Source of the DNA: Actinoplanes nipponensis
GTDB taxonomy: Bacteria > Actinomycetota > Actinomycetes > Mycobacteriales > Micromonosporaceae
DNA length: 64,000 bases
Reading direction: 5' to 3'
Assembly (NCBI RefSeq): GCF_016862275.1
Contig: NZ_BOMQ01000020.1
Span: forward strand, 1 to 64,000
A model generated the notes under the pieces. The model was not told the DNA's origin and searched no databases. It saw only the letters and a list, made by a program, of their open reading frames with translations. The position numbers were made by a program, and so were the translations under genes. Of this stretch, positions 1 through 8,121 are shown piece after piece; position 1 is the first letter of the stretch; the number at the start of each line of letters is the position of its first letter.

Positions 1-19
1 TGGGCGGGTGTGGCGGTGA

Positions 20-202
20 GTGGTCGGTGGCGAGGGGAGTCTCGGCGGGTTCGGCAAGGACGTCGAGAATGCTGTCCTCGCCTCTTTCGCTGCGGTCGTC
101 CTGCTGCCTGTCATCCCGGCGTTTCTGCGGATGCAATCGGTGCGCGCGATCAAACGGGATATCGGCTTGGAGTCATCCGGGCAAGGCGAAATGACGGCAT
201 GA
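20..202 (+). CDS. possible small membrane protein (60 aa)
   Basis: A GTG-initiated frame of 60 codons opens directly after an in-frame TGA. Residues about 17-37 form a hydrophobic stretch (VLASFAAVVLLPVIPAFL) that could cross the membrane once, followed by a short basic and polar tail. No family is recognised. Codon third-position bias is weaker than in clear genes nearby, and the upstream end of any operon lies outside the window. It may equally be a chance frame. Confidence 0.3.
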   Translation: MVGGEGSLGGFGKDVENAVLASFAAVVLLPVIPAFLRMQSVRAIKRDIGLESSGQGEMTA

Positions 203-215
203 TGGGACGGCGGTT

Positions 216-587
216 TCACCTGCCGGTTCGTCGGGAGCCGGGTCGCCGACCGTTGCGCGCAGGCCCGGAACCGCGGGTTCGGGTCGGCTGATCAGCCGGT
301 CCGTCAACTGCGCCGGGGCTGGAGAAGGACACCGAAGGCGCCGCTGGACGGGACGACGTGGGTGGCGGCCATTGCAACGCCGCGATCTGCGCTCCGGTGA
401 CCGGCAGCGGGGGCGAGATCTGGTCGAGCAAGCGCTGCGCCAGAGTGGCGTCGATCTCGAGGTCAGCGCTGATGCGAGCATCGGCGGCGGTCGCCAGGTC
501 CACGACGTCGTCGCTGGTGAACGCCTCACCTCCCAGAGTGCTCAGCCGCCGCGCGAACTCCTGCACATTGATCATCTGCAGCCTCAT
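216..587 (-). CDS. hypothetical protein, helical N-terminal half
   Basis: The frame runs further upstream, but I chose the ATG at 587 (MRLQMINVQEF) because the residues before it are Arg/Pro-rich shadow-like sequence; an ATG at 575 is also possible. The first 70 residues are a plausible helical domain (EFARRLSTLGGEAFTSDDVV, then an Asp/Ala-rich helix). The last 50 residues are Ser/Pro/Arg-rich and probably disordered. No family is recognised and no conserved neighbour supports a role. Confidence 0.4.
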   Translation of the reverse strand: MRLQMINVQEFARRLSTLGGEAFTSDDVVDLATAADARISADLEIDATLAQRLLDQISPPLPVTGAQIAALQWPPPTSSRPAAPSVSFSSPGAVDGPADQPTRTRGSGPARNGRRPGSRRTGR

Positions 588-878
588 CCCCCGATTGCCA
601 ATGATCCACGGTAACCCCCGCCTCGGCCGGCGGCACCTGCGCCCACCGTGCGGGACGCCACGGCCCACGGCGGGCCGGCTGGGCCGCCACACTTGCGCAG
701 CCGATGCGTCGGACTCCGCGCTGGAATTGCGCTCGACACGGGCCTCACCGTCGGACCGCGCCAGACTCGTCGACCAGGACCGAAGCTACTCGCCCCCGGT
801 ACTGAGGCACGGCTCATGCCTTCATCCCCCTTCCCCCGGGGACGCCGCTCGGGTAGTAACGCGCTGTCCGTGCGGGTG
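588..878. other. intergenic, no gene recognised
   Basis: About 290 bp between two minus-strand genes. Several frames are open on both strands, but all give Arg/Pro-rich translations typical of high-GC non-coding sequence. I see no hairpin followed by a T-run, no RNA gene and no clear promoter. Confidence 0.4.
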
Positions 879-1505
879 TCAGGGGGCCTCGGTGGCGGGT
901 TCGGGCGTGGAGTGGTGGCGGCGGTAGTGCCGGGCGGCTCTGGCGCGGTTGCCGCAGGCGGTGGAGCACCACTCGCGTCGGGGATGGTCTTTCATGAAGT
1001 AGAGGACGCATCCGGGGGCGTGGCAGGCGTTCAGGATCAGGTCGGGCGCGGTGAGCAGGGCGATGGCCTCGGCGGCCACGGTGGCCAGGGCGATGGCCGG
1101 GTCCGCGGTGGGCGCGGTGGGGCGTAGGCGTAGTCGGTCTCCAACAACGTCCAGAGTGTCCCGGGAGGGGCCGGCGGTTGCCGTTGTGTTGACCACCTGG
1201 ACGGCGGTGTCGACGTCGCGCATCGCGGAGCGTGCGGGGGGCCGGGGGTCCTGCGTCTTCAGGGCGGCCAGGCGTCGCAGGGCGTCGCGCAGGGTGATGG
1301 CGGTGTGGAGATCCGTGGCTGTCACCGACGGTTCGGTGTAGGTGAGGCCGGTTGCTTTCAGCCATCGCGCCAGGTCGGCGGGGGCAGCGAGGGCCTCGTG
1401 GACGCCGTGACGGTCGGCCCAGACGGTGTTCATCAAGCGGACCGGCCGGGGTTCGCCCGGCAGCACGAGCACCGTGCTCACGTCCTCAAGGCTTCCCTCA
1501 TCCAT
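879..1505 (-). CDS. CGNR zinc-finger / ABATE-domain regulator
   Basis: This is a 208-residue protein with the two-part layout of the ABATE/CGNR family. The N-terminal ABATE part contains the segment RLMNTVWADRHG at about residues 23-34. The C-terminal zinc finger starts at CHAPGC and ends CSTACGNRARAARHYRRH, giving four Cys ligands and the CGNR signature. Members are predicted stress-related or aromatic-compound-responsive transcription regulators. It is transcribed away from the AhpD/DUF1348/MOSC operon, and repeated boxes between them suggest it controls that operon and itself. The ATG at 1505 has no visible ribosome-binding site, and a repeat box lies 2 nt upstream, so the mRNA may be leaderless or translation may begin at Met25. 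Confidence 0.8.
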   Translation of the reverse strand: MDEGSLEDVSTVLVLPGEPRPVRLMNTVWADRHGVHEALAAPADLARWLKATGLTYTEPSVTATDLHTAITLRDALRRLAALKTQDPRPPARSAMRDVDTAVQVVNTTATAGPSRDTLDVVGDRLRLRPTAPTADPAIALATVAAEAIALLTAPDLILNACHAPGCVLYFMKDHPRREWCSTACGNRARAARHYRRHHSTPEPATEAP

Positions 1506-1506
1506 G

Positions 1507-1590
1507 TTCTAACGGTAACACCGGCTTGTCAGCGTGAGAGCATGTCTGCTACAACTTCTAACGGCAACGACACGCCGTCGGCGTTAGAAG
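1507..1590. promoter_or_regulatory. repeated operator-like boxes between CGNR regulator and AhpD operon
   Basis: TTCTAACGGTAACA (1507-1520) recurs as TTCTAACGGCAACG (1556-1569) in the same orientation, 49 bp apart. The second copy is also the left arm of a perfect 9-bp inverted repeat, CTTCTAACG (1555-1563) with CGTTAGAAG (1582-1590). The first box abuts the start codon of the regulator gene and the second covers the expected transcription start of the operon. This is the arrangement expected of an autoregulated divergent promoter. Which protein binds is inference. Confidence 0.6.
1526..1555 (+). promoter_or_regulatory. candidate sigma70-type promoter for the AhpD operon
   Basis: TTGTCA at 1526-1531 and TACAAC at 1550-1555 are separated by 18 nt. 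Transcription would begin near 1562, inside the inverted repeat 1555-1590, so a bound regulator there would block initiation. This is read by eye only. Confidence 0.45.
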
Positions 1591-1619
1591 ACGTTTGCCT
1601 TCGCTGAGGAGCACCACCC

Positions 1620-2156
1620 ATGAGCACCCTGCCCCTGATCGACCCGGCCACTGCCACCGGTAAGACCGCCGACCTGCTCGCCGCCGTCCAGCGCGGCCTC
1701 GGCGTCACTCCCAACATGACCAGGGCGATGGCCAACGCCCCCGCGCTGCTCGACGGCTATCTCGCCCTGTCCGGCGCGCTCGCCAAGGGCTCGCTCAAGG
1801 CCGCCACCCGCGAGCGCCTCGCGCTGGCCGTGGCTCAGGACAACGCCTGCGACTACTGCCTCTCGGCGCACTCCTACCTCGCCGAGCACGCCGCCAAGCT
1901 GTCCGCCGATGACATCGCCGCCGCCCGTAAGGGCGACAACGATGACCCGAAGATCGCCGCGCTGCTCACCTTCGCGGTCGCCGTCAACACCGCGCGCGGC
2001 AGCGTCACTGCCCACGACCTGGACCTGGTGCGCGCCGCGGGGGCCAGCGACGAGGAGATCGCCGAGGTCATCGGCCACGTCGCCCTCAACGTGCTGACCA
2101 ACTACTTCAACAAGGCCGCCGCCGTCGACATCGACTTCCCCGTCGTGACCGCATGA
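1620..2156 (+). CDS. AhpD-like / carboxymuconolactone decarboxylase family protein
   Basis: This 178-residue protein has the alkylhydroperoxidase D signature: a Glu-containing helix ([12 protein letters not shown]) followed by CDYCLSAH, the CxxC..H redox centre. Family members are small all-helical thiol oxidoreductases that reduce peroxides or reactive electrophiles. The ATG at 1620 follows a GAGGAG site. The stop codon overlaps the next start (ATGA at 2153-2156), so the two genes are translationally coupled. Genes of this type often accompany CMD/DUF1348/MOSC stress operons. The exact substrate cannot be deduced. Confidence 0.85.
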   Translation: MSTLPLIDPATATGKTADLLAAVQRGLGVTPNMTRAMANAPALLDGYLALSGALAKGSLKAATRERLALAVAQDNACDYCLSAHSYLAEHAAKLSADDIAAARKGDNDDPKIAALLTFAVAVNTARGSVTAHDLDLVRAAGASDEEIAEVIGHVALNVLTNYFNKAAAVDIDFPVVTA

Positions 2157-2653
2157 ACGAGACCACGACGCCGGCCACCCCCGGATCGGCTGCCGCAACC
2201 GTCCGCCCGCCGCTGCCGCCCTTCGACGAGGCCGGAGCGCGGGCCAAGGTCCAAGCCGCCGAGGACGCCTGGAACAGCCGCGACCCCGAACGCGTCGCCG
2301 CCGCCTACACGGCGGACTCGCAGTGGCGCAACCGCGACGAGTTCCTCACCGGCCGCGAGCAGATCGTCGCCTTCCTCACCCGTAAATGGGCCGGCGAGCA
2401 GGACTATGCCCTCCGTAAGAGCCTGTGGGCCTTCACCGCCGACCGGATCGCCGTCCGCTTCCAGTACGAATGGCGCGACGAGGCGGGGCAGTGGTGGCGT
2501 AGTTACGGCAATGAGAACTGGGAGTTCGACGCCGCCGGTTACATGAGCCGACGCGAGGCGAGCATCAACGACGTCCGCATCAACGCCGGCGACCGGCGCA
2601 TCCACGGCGCCCGCCCGGCCTCCGAAAGCGACGCCGACCTGCCGCTGCGCTGA
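2153..2653 (+). CDS. DUF1348 / NTF2-like fold protein
   Basis: The 166-residue product has a Pro-rich leader of about 20 residues, then a SnoaL/NTF2-like core. Recognisable parts are [18 protein letters not shown], then [16 protein letters not shown] and a Trp-rich end ([20 protein letters not shown]), the layout of DUF1348 proteins. The fold is a cone-shaped alpha+beta barrel used as a small-molecule pocket, and no catalytic role is assigned for this subfamily. Its start overlaps the stop of the AhpD-like gene by 4 bp. It is probably regulated with that gene by the divergent CGNR protein. Confidence 0.85.
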   Translation: MNETTTPATPGSAAATVRPPLPPFDEAGARAKVQAAEDAWNSRDPERVAAAYTADSQWRNRDEFLTGREQIVAFLTRKWAGEQDYALRKSLWAFTADRIAVRFQYEWRDEAGQWWRSYGNENWEFDAAGYMSRREASINDVRINAGDRRIHGARPASESDADLPLR

Positions 2654-2698
2654 GCAAGGCGGCCCACCCAGCAGTCCATCTGAGCGGCAGGAGTCTTC

Positions 2699-3400
2699 AT
2701 GCACGTCGCGGCACTGTGGCGCTACCCGGTCAAGTCCCTGGCCGGCGAGCAACTCGAGCAAGCAGCCGTCACCACCGACGGCCTGCACGGTGACCGTCTC
2801 GTGCACGTCCGGGGTCCCCGCGGCCCGCTGACCGGGCGTACCCGGCCGGGGCTGCTCACCCTGCCGGCGAGCACCGGCGCCGACGGTGTTCCACGGGTGG
2901 CCGGCCACCCGTGGAACACCGCGGACGCCGCCGCACTCATCCGTCAACGAGCCGGCGACACCGCCCAACTGCGGGCCTACGCCGGCCCCGAACGCTTCGA
3001 CATCGGCAACCTCCTCGTCGCCACCGACGGCGCCGTCGCCCGTTTCGGACACGACGTGCGCCGGCTACGACCCAACCTGTTGCTCGGCGGTGTCCCCGCC
3101 GACGCCGAGGCCACCTGGCCCGGCCACGCGTTGATCATCGGCGACGCCGTGATCGGGCTGCACTCCCTGCGTATGCGGTGCAACGTCACCACCATCGATC
3201 CCGACACCGGACAACAAGACCTCGACGTCTTCCGCCGCCTACGCCGCGACTTCGGCGGCGAGCTGGCGCTCAACGCCTGGGTGATACACCCGGGCACCAT
3301 CCGGGTCGGCGACCCGGTCCGCCTCACCACAACCACCGCCACCCCGCACCATCTCGGCGGATGGATCGTCGGTGCCCCCTATTCCGGACCCAGCGACTGA
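2699..3400 (+). CDS. MOSC domain-containing protein
   Basis: This 233-residue protein has an N-terminal MOSC beta-barrel (ALWRYPVKSLAGEQLEQA) and a MOSC core. The conserved Cys lies in LHSLRMRCNVTTIDPDTG, which matches the RC..TTIDP.TG signature of sulfur-carrier or molybdenum-cofactor-linked MOSC proteins such as the mARC/YcbX group. Those proteins bind molybdenum cofactor and reduce N-hydroxylated substrates, but no redox partner gene is present here. A GGCAGGAG site precedes the ATG and the upstream gene ends 45 bp before it, so it is likely the third gene of the operon. Confidence 0.85.
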   Translation: MHVAALWRYPVKSLAGEQLEQAAVTTDGLHGDRLVHVRGPRGPLTGRTRPGLLTLPASTGADGVPRVAGHPWNTADAAALIRQRAGDTAQLRAYAGPERFDIGNLLVATDGAVARFGHDVRRLRPNLLLGGVPADAEATWPGHALIIGDAVIGLHSLRMRCNVTTIDPDTGQQDLDVFRRLRRDFGGELALNAWVIHPGTIRVGDPVRLTTTTATPHHLGGWIVGAPYSGPSD

Positions 3401-3561
3401 TGCTGACGGACGGCCTGAGGGGGTCCTACGGAGGCGCCCGGGCCGGCTCAACAGTGGGTGACGGACAGTTGCAGTCCAGACGTCAATGCGCCTTTCGGCG
3501 CAGCGCTCATATGCCGAAGAGAGTGCTCATTCCGAGCCCTACCTGAAAGGCCACGGCGTGC

Positions 3562-4935
3562 TTAGCGGGCCAGCCTCCGAATCTGGTGCTCCGAGCCCTC
3601 AAGAAATGCCGCCACGTCTTGCTCGCAATCGTCACCCACCTGGCTGGCCGCCTCGCTGAGCTCTGCCTCCCGACGCCGAAATGCCGCTGCCATTCTTCTT
3701 CGGGAGTACCGTGCCGTAGCTATGGTGTGCGGCGAGGTAACCACATAGGAAAATACGCGGAAGGGCTGCGGTGGTTCGGCGCCAGGCGGCCAGATAATGC
3801 GGCGCGTCACGTCGGACCGCTCCCCAATCAACCGAGATCTGTCCAAATGGGCAAGCTGCAGATAGTCTGCGATGACAACAAGCCCGTGTACGTTATTGCC
3901 GGATGACGGCGCAAGGCCGGAAGCGAGCACCGAACCATTTGACGCCTCGGCAGGCACTGGGCTCCAGAAACGACGGTAGCCTGAAATTGCCGCTGGCCCG
4001 ACCCGGTTGTGTTGCAAGCCCGCGCGGGTAAGGCTGTCGCTATGCATCATGGTGTCGTGCAGGAAAACGTAAATCAGCTGAGTGCCATCAAAGTTCGCCC
4101 ATTCTCTCTGATCTCGGCGATCAAGTGAGATAGTCTGGAACCACTCACTTTGAATAGTTTCCCTGTTGCCGTCCAGGTCGAACGTATGAATGCTTTTAAA
4201 ATCTTCATTGAGGCCACCGACAGTGCCGGTGACGATGAAGATGATTGTGGCTGACGCGCGTGGGATTACATCTCCCTGAACAAGCACCGCCTCATCCGTC
4301 AGGGGCGGAATGCGCGTCGTTGGGCAAATCGGTATTCGCACCGTCGTCGGCTCTGCGGAACGTGCCAACGGCCAACTAGCGAACTCGGACAGCTGATTAC
4401 GTATAAGCAGATCCAGTGGTTTGTTACGGTAGACGCCAATTCCGTCGCCCGGGGTCCACCGAATCCAGGCCCGGGCGTTCAAGTCGCCGATGTCCTCTGT
4501 GAATCTGTTGTAGAACCTCGCAGCCAGTGTGAAGTTCCCGGTTCTACTTGCCTCGATTGTTAACTTTGACCGCCAGGTGAGCGGGTCATGACGAAAAAGC
4601 TTGAAGACGAATGCGCCAAGCGTAAGGAGTGGGAGCATCACAGCGATGACGGCGTTAACCGCCGCGAATAAGTAGTAAACAAAGGGTCTGCCTTGGACGG
4701 TGAACAAGTTGTCCGGACCCCACAAGGACCACAACGCTGTTCGTGCTGCACCCGGAAGACCGAAGGTATCGCTGTTAAGCACGTGGAGAAGCAGAGAAGC
4801 CAAAATTGACCACGTGATCGACAGTCCGAGATAGACCAAGAAGATCTTCAAAAATGACAACTGACTGAGTCGTACCGCTAACGGCGAGTAGAGTCGAGGG
4901 GGCCGTCGCGGGAATCTCATTCGGGATATGCGCAC
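3562..4935 (-). CDS. two-TM membrane protein with Kir-channel-like layout; function unknown
   Basis: This 457-residue protein lies in sequence of lower GC than its surroundings. It has hydrophobic segments at about 28-52 and 86-113, a short loop between them (residues 57-84), and a long beta-rich cytoplasmic-type domain. The order TM1, re-entrant-like loop, TM2, then a domain starting SKLTIEASRTGNFTLAARF resembles bacterial inward-rectifier potassium channels, in which TM2 is followed by an immunoglobulin-like domain. The selectivity filter TVGYG is absent; the equivalent place reads TVQGR. It may be a channel homologue that no longer conducts potassium, or an unrelated two-TM protein. The resemblance is by eye and unproven. 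The gene is divergent from the GGCT-like gene. Confidence 0.5.
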   Translation of the reverse strand: MRISRMRFPRRPPRLYSPLAVRLSQLSFLKIFLVYLGLSITWSILASLLLHVLNSDTFGLPGAARTALWSLWGPDNLFTVQGRPFVYYLFAAVNAVIAVMLPLLTLGAFVFKLFRHDPLTWRSKLTIEASRTGNFTLAARFYNRFTEDIGDLNARAWIRWTPGDGIGVYRNKPLDLLIRNQLSEFASWPLARSAEPTTVRIPICPTTRIPPLTDEAVLVQGDVIPRASATIIFIVTGTVGGLNEDFKSIHTFDLDGNRETIQSEWFQTISLDRRDQREWANFDGTQLIYVFLHDTMMHSDSLTRAGLQHNRVGPAAISGYRRFWSPVPAEASNGSVLASGLAPSSGNNVHGLVVIADYLQLAHLDRSRLIGERSDVTRRIIWPPGAEPPQPFRVFSYVVTSPHTIATARYSRRRMAAAFRRREAELSEAASQVGDDCEQDVAAFLEGSEHQIRRLAR

Positions 4936-5025
4936 CTGGCACCTCGCAGAGCGGGACTGCCCGGATGTTATCGGACTTGCGGGCGCTTGTCACGGAGTAC
5001 TTAACGGACCAAGCTGGAGGCTGCT

Positions 5026-5721
5026 GTGCTGGAAGGCCATGTCGACAGGGCTGCGCGGGCCGCTGAGGCTATCTTTGCCTACGGGTCGCTCGTCCATCCT
5101 GAGACCGCAAAAGCCCTATGCAGTTCGAGCGTCGATCAAGAGCCAAACATCTTTCGAGCGGAACTTCACGACTACAGGCGCGCCTGGTCAGTAGCTACCG
5201 ACAATATGGTACACGAACAGGAGGTCGCATACTTTGATCCCAGGACTGGCGACCGTCCGGAGCTTCAGGTGCTCTTCTTGAACGCGGAGTCACACACCGG
5301 CGCGAGCATTGATGGAGTCATTTTGCCGATAGGTTTGGAGCGTATTCGTGAACTCGACGAGCGGGAAAGAAACTATCTCCGGGTCGACGTCACAGGAATG
5401 GTGGATGTAGCCAGAGTTGCACGTGAATGTCAAGTAGATAAGATATGGCTGTACGTCGGACGGAGGCGGGCCACCCTCGCGGCGTCTACCGGCATATCGG
5501 CGGGCACGGCAGTGATCTGGCGTGATTACCTCGACCGCGTCACCACCGCTTTCAGCAATCATGAAGGAATGCTGGAACGATTCAGTGCGGAACCACTCCC
5601 AGTGGCGCCGGATCGAATTATTGATCTTGAGCGGCGAATGGCGGGGCGTGTAACGTACCCGTACCGCGATACAGATGACGGTGTGAGTAAATTACCGCCT
5701 GAAGTAATCGAATACGAATAG
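5026..5721 (+). CDS. gamma-glutamylcyclotransferase-like (GGCT/AIG2 fold) protein
   Basis: The 231-residue product contains FAYGSLVHP near the N-terminus, the YGSL loop that defines the GGCT-like fold. A conserved acidic region follows (LDERERNYLRVDVT), where the catalytic Glu of cyclotransferases lies. Known members cyclise gamma-glutamyl amines or peptides to 5-oxoproline, but many bacterial homologues have no tested substrate. A GTG at 5026 is used as the start. Codon use is less GC-biased than in flanking genes, as in the divergent membrane protein. The two genes form a small unit beside an integrase remnant, which suggests acquisition by transfer. Confidence 0.65.
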   Translation: MLEGHVDRAARAAEAIFAYGSLVHPETAKALCSSSVDQEPNIFRAELHDYRRAWSVATDNMVHEQEVAYFDPRTGDRPELQVLFLNAESHTGASIDGVILPIGLERIRELDERERNYLRVDVTGMVDVARVARECQVDKIWLYVGRRRATLAASTGISAGTAVIWRDYLDRVTTAFSNHEGMLERFSAEPLPVAPDRIIDLERRMAGRVTYPYRDTDDGVSKLPPEVIEYE

Positions 5722-5886
5722 CACGACGACAGCTTCTGGCGGCTTGGCCGTATGGTCGGTTCTTGGAAGCGGTCAGGCGAGCGCAGTGCGGAAGTTCTCC
5801 GCGGTAGTCGCACGTGACGCTTGATCGTATCGATCCTAGACGTCGAGGAACGCGTCGTCCAAGGTGGCCGACTCGCTCGATGATCG

Positions 5887-6250
5887 GTGACGTGCTTCGC
5901 AGGAATGAATTGGGGAGTTGCTACTACTTCTGTTTCCGATCGGCTTGTTGTGGCTGTCGACGAGCATGTTCCGCGTGCAGTAGGCGCATACCTGGGCCGG
6001 TATCGCGGTGAGTCCCGAGTGCACACTGGCTCGGATCTCCAGGTGGTTCGGACCTGGTGTCCAGCGAAGGATCTTGATCCGTTGACCCTGGGCCGAGCCG
6101 AGATCGAACGCTACGTTCGCTGGTTGCAGGATGTCCGCCGCTACCAGCCCTCGACCGTCCGCCGGCGCCTGTCGGTCGTGGTCGGCTTCGCCGACCTAGG
6201 CGAGGAACACGGGCCCCGGGTCCTGCGCGATCGAGAGCCTTCGCCGGCGG
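5887..6250 (+). pseudogene. truncated tyrosine integrase (N-terminal SAM-like domain only)
   Basis: Translation in this frame gives a core-binding domain typical of phage-type integrases: AYLGRYRGESRVHTGSDLQV, TWCPAKDLDPL, AEIERYVRWLQDVRR and PSTVRRRLSVVVGF, at about 5986-6192. After that point the similarity stops, and the catalytic domain with its R-H-x-x-R and Tyr residues is missing. The frame then runs antisense through the TetR gene. This is a deletion remnant of a mobile element, at the right edge of the low-GC patch that begins near 3.5 kb. Confidence 0.7.
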
Positions 6251-6270
6251 GCGGGGTAGCTCGAGCCGTG

Positions 6271-6849
6271 TCAGTTCGCCTTGGCCGCGGGGCCTGCGCC
6301 GGCTTGAGCGAGGCAGCGCCGGAGCCGTTGCAGGTACTGGTCGAAGGACTCGTCGGCCGGCCAGGTCTGATAGGCCGTGGAGACCGCGGCGAAGGCGAGG
6401 TTGAACTGCAGCGTGGCCGTGAGGGGGTCCGTGCCGTCGGTCCGGGTGGCGACCCAGTCGCGGAGGTCGGTGCGGAACTGCTCGCCGAGGTCTTGGGTCG
6501 ACTGGGCGAGCGCGGGCGATTGAGCCTTGAGCCGGCGCTGCAGGGGCATGCGGTCGGCGAGGCGCTCGTTGAAGCCGATCATGATCGCGGTCAGGGCGTC
6601 CCACAGCGGCTCGTCGGCGGGGCGGGCGTTCATGAGCGCGCGCCAGTGGTCGCGTTCTTGCGGGTCCTGGTCGAAGACGACGGCTTCTTTGCTGGCGAAG
6701 TAGTTGAAGAACGTCGCCCGGGAGACGTTCGCGGCGGCGGCGATCTGCTCGACGCTGACGGCTTCGTAGCCGCGCTGGTCGAACAGCCGCAGCGCGGCGC
6801 TCCGGATCGCTCGCCATGCGGCCAGCTTCTTCTGCTCTCGCAAGCTCAT
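6271..6849 (-). CDS. TetR family transcriptional regulator
   Basis: The 192-residue protein has an N-terminal helix-turn-helix (SVEQIAAAANVSRATFFNYF, about residues 32-51) and an all-helical ligand domain. It is divergent from the short-chain dehydrogenase gene at 6978. Two classes of dyad lie between them, one overlapping the predicted -35 of the dehydrogenase promoter. It is therefore probably a local repressor of that gene and of itself. The inducer is unknown. Confidence 0.85.
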   Translation of the reverse strand: MSLREQKKLAAWRAIRSAALRLFDQRGYEAVSVEQIAAAANVSRATFFNYFASKEAVVFDQDPQERDHWRALMNARPADEPLWDALTAIMIGFNERLADRMPLQRRLKAQSPALAQSTQDLGEQFRTDLRDWVATRTDGTDPLTATLQFNLAFAAVSTAYQTWPADESFDQYLQRLRRCLAQAGAGPAAKAN

Positions 6850-6875
6850 CGTGTCACCTCCTCCGGTAGATCATA

Positions 6876-6927
6876 TCCATGATGGACGCCATCCATTATT
6901 AGACGGAGTCTAAGTTCGGTGTACGCT
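6876..6927 (+). promoter_or_regulatory. TetR operator dyads and SDR promoter
   Basis: Three overlapping dyads are visible. TCCAT-g-ATGGA spans 6876-6886. ATGGA-cgcca-TCCAT spans 6882-6896. A perfect TTAGAC-gga-GTCTAA spans 6899-6913. TTAGAC (6899-6904) with TACGCT (6922-6927) at 17-nt spacing forms a plausible plus-strand promoter, so the last dyad would occlude the -35 element. The first pair lies nearer the tetR start and could serve the opposite promoter. Confidence 0.55.
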
Positions 6928-6977
6928 GGGAGGCGCAGCTGGTCGGACAGGTGCCGACCATCAGGAAGGGATCTCCC

Positions 6978-7793
6978 ATGAGCAAGGTCTGGTTCATCAC
7001 CGGCACGTCCCGCGGTTTCGGCCGGCAGTTCGCCGAGTCCGCCCTCGAACGCGGCGACCGGGTCGCCGCGACCGCCCGCACCACCGGCGCCCTCGACGAC
7101 CTGGTCGCCAAGTACGGCGACAACGTCCTGCCCCTCGCGCTGGACGTCACCGACAAGGCCGCCGTCACCGCGGCCGTCACCGCCGCCCACGAGAAGTTCG
7201 GCCGTCTGGACGTCGTGGTCAACAACGCCGGCTACGGCCTGTTCGGTGCGGTCGAGGAGATCAGCGAGCAGCAGCTGCGCGAGCAGTTGGAGACCAACCT
7301 GTTCGGCGTCTTCTTCGTCACCCAGGCGGTGCTGCCGATCCTGCGCGAGCAGGGCAGCGGCCACATCATCCAGATCTCCTCCATCGGCGGCATCGGCGCC
7401 TTCCCGTCACTGGGCGGTTACCACGCCTCCAAGTGGGCCCTCGAAGGGTTGACGGAATCGCTGGCGCAGGAGGTGGCCGGCTTCGGCATCAAGGTCACCG
7501 TGGTCGAGCCCGGCGGCTTCAGCACCGACTGGGCCGGTTCGTCCGCGGTGCACGCCGACCCGAACCCCGCCTACCAGCCGATGCGCGACGCCATGGCCGC
7601 TCGCAGGGCCGGGTCGGCGCTCGGCGATCCGGCCGCCACCGGCGCGGCCCTGCTGCAGATCGTCGACGCCGAGAACCCGCCGCTGCGCGTGCTGTTCGGC
7701 TCCCAGTCCACCGAGCTCGTCAAGCACCTCTACGCCCAGCGTCTGCAGACCTGGGCCGACTGGGAGCACGTCTCCCACGCGGCGCAGGGCTGA
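6978..7793 (+). CDS. short-chain dehydrogenase/reductase (SDR)
   Basis: A classical SDR of 271 residues counted from the ATG at 6978, which is preceded by AGGAAGGGA; an upstream in-frame start at 6951 is less likely. The cofactor motif is TGTSRGFG, followed by NNAGYG, SS and the catalytic YHASK. The Arg after the Gly-rich loop favours NADP(H). It oxidises or reduces an alcohol/carbonyl substrate that cannot be specified. The divergent TetR gene and overlapping operator suggest substrate-induced expression. Confidence 0.88.
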   Translation: MSKVWFITGTSRGFGRQFAESALERGDRVAATARTTGALDDLVAKYGDNVLPLALDVTDKAAVTAAVTAAHEKFGRLDVVVNNAGYGLFGAVEEISEQQLREQLETNLFGVFFVTQAVLPILREQGSGHIIQISSIGGIGAFPSLGGYHASKWALEGLTESLAQEVAGFGIKVTVVEPGGFSTDWAGSSAVHADPNPAYQPMRDAMAARRAGSALGDPAATGAALLQIVDAENPPLRVLFGSQSTELVKHLYAQRLQTWADWEHVSHAAQG

Positions 7794-8121
7794 GCACACC
7801 CATGGCCGCGACCACCATGCGGCCGCAGACGTTCGCCCCGTGGGCCCGTGCCTGCTGGGCGGCGTCCGGGCCGTTCACCATCACCATGTTGGTCACGCCG
7901 GAAGCAGCATCGATCACCGAGCGGCAGACCGTCCGGCCCGTGCCGCCTACGTCGTGCCAACCAGGCCGTTGCCGCCGCGGCCGAGCCGTGGGCCAAGCTC
8001 CGGCGAGCACTCAACACCCTGCGCGAACCACCAGGCGACAATCTCCACGACGGACAGCTGAGCGCACGGAACGGCCGGGAGCCGCCGGCGGGCGGCCCCG
8101 GCCGAACCTGACCCCCGAGCC
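7794..8121. other. intergenic with possible gene relics
   Basis: About 330 bp without a complete gene. A minus-strand frame across 7805-7930 reads like a natural protein segment (IDAASGVTNMVMVNGPDAAQ, then GANVCGRMVVAAM). A plus-strand frame near 7955-8060 also looks protein-like, but neither has a start or a complete domain. They may be decayed pieces of one or two genes. Confidence 0.3.

Noticed and set aside
3562..4935. Bona fide potassium channel
   Set aside because: No TVGYG or similar filter in the loop between the two TM segments.
5887..6250. Functional integrase
   Set aside because: Only the core-binding domain is present. The catalytic residues are missing and no attachment-site repeats or tRNA gene were found nearby.
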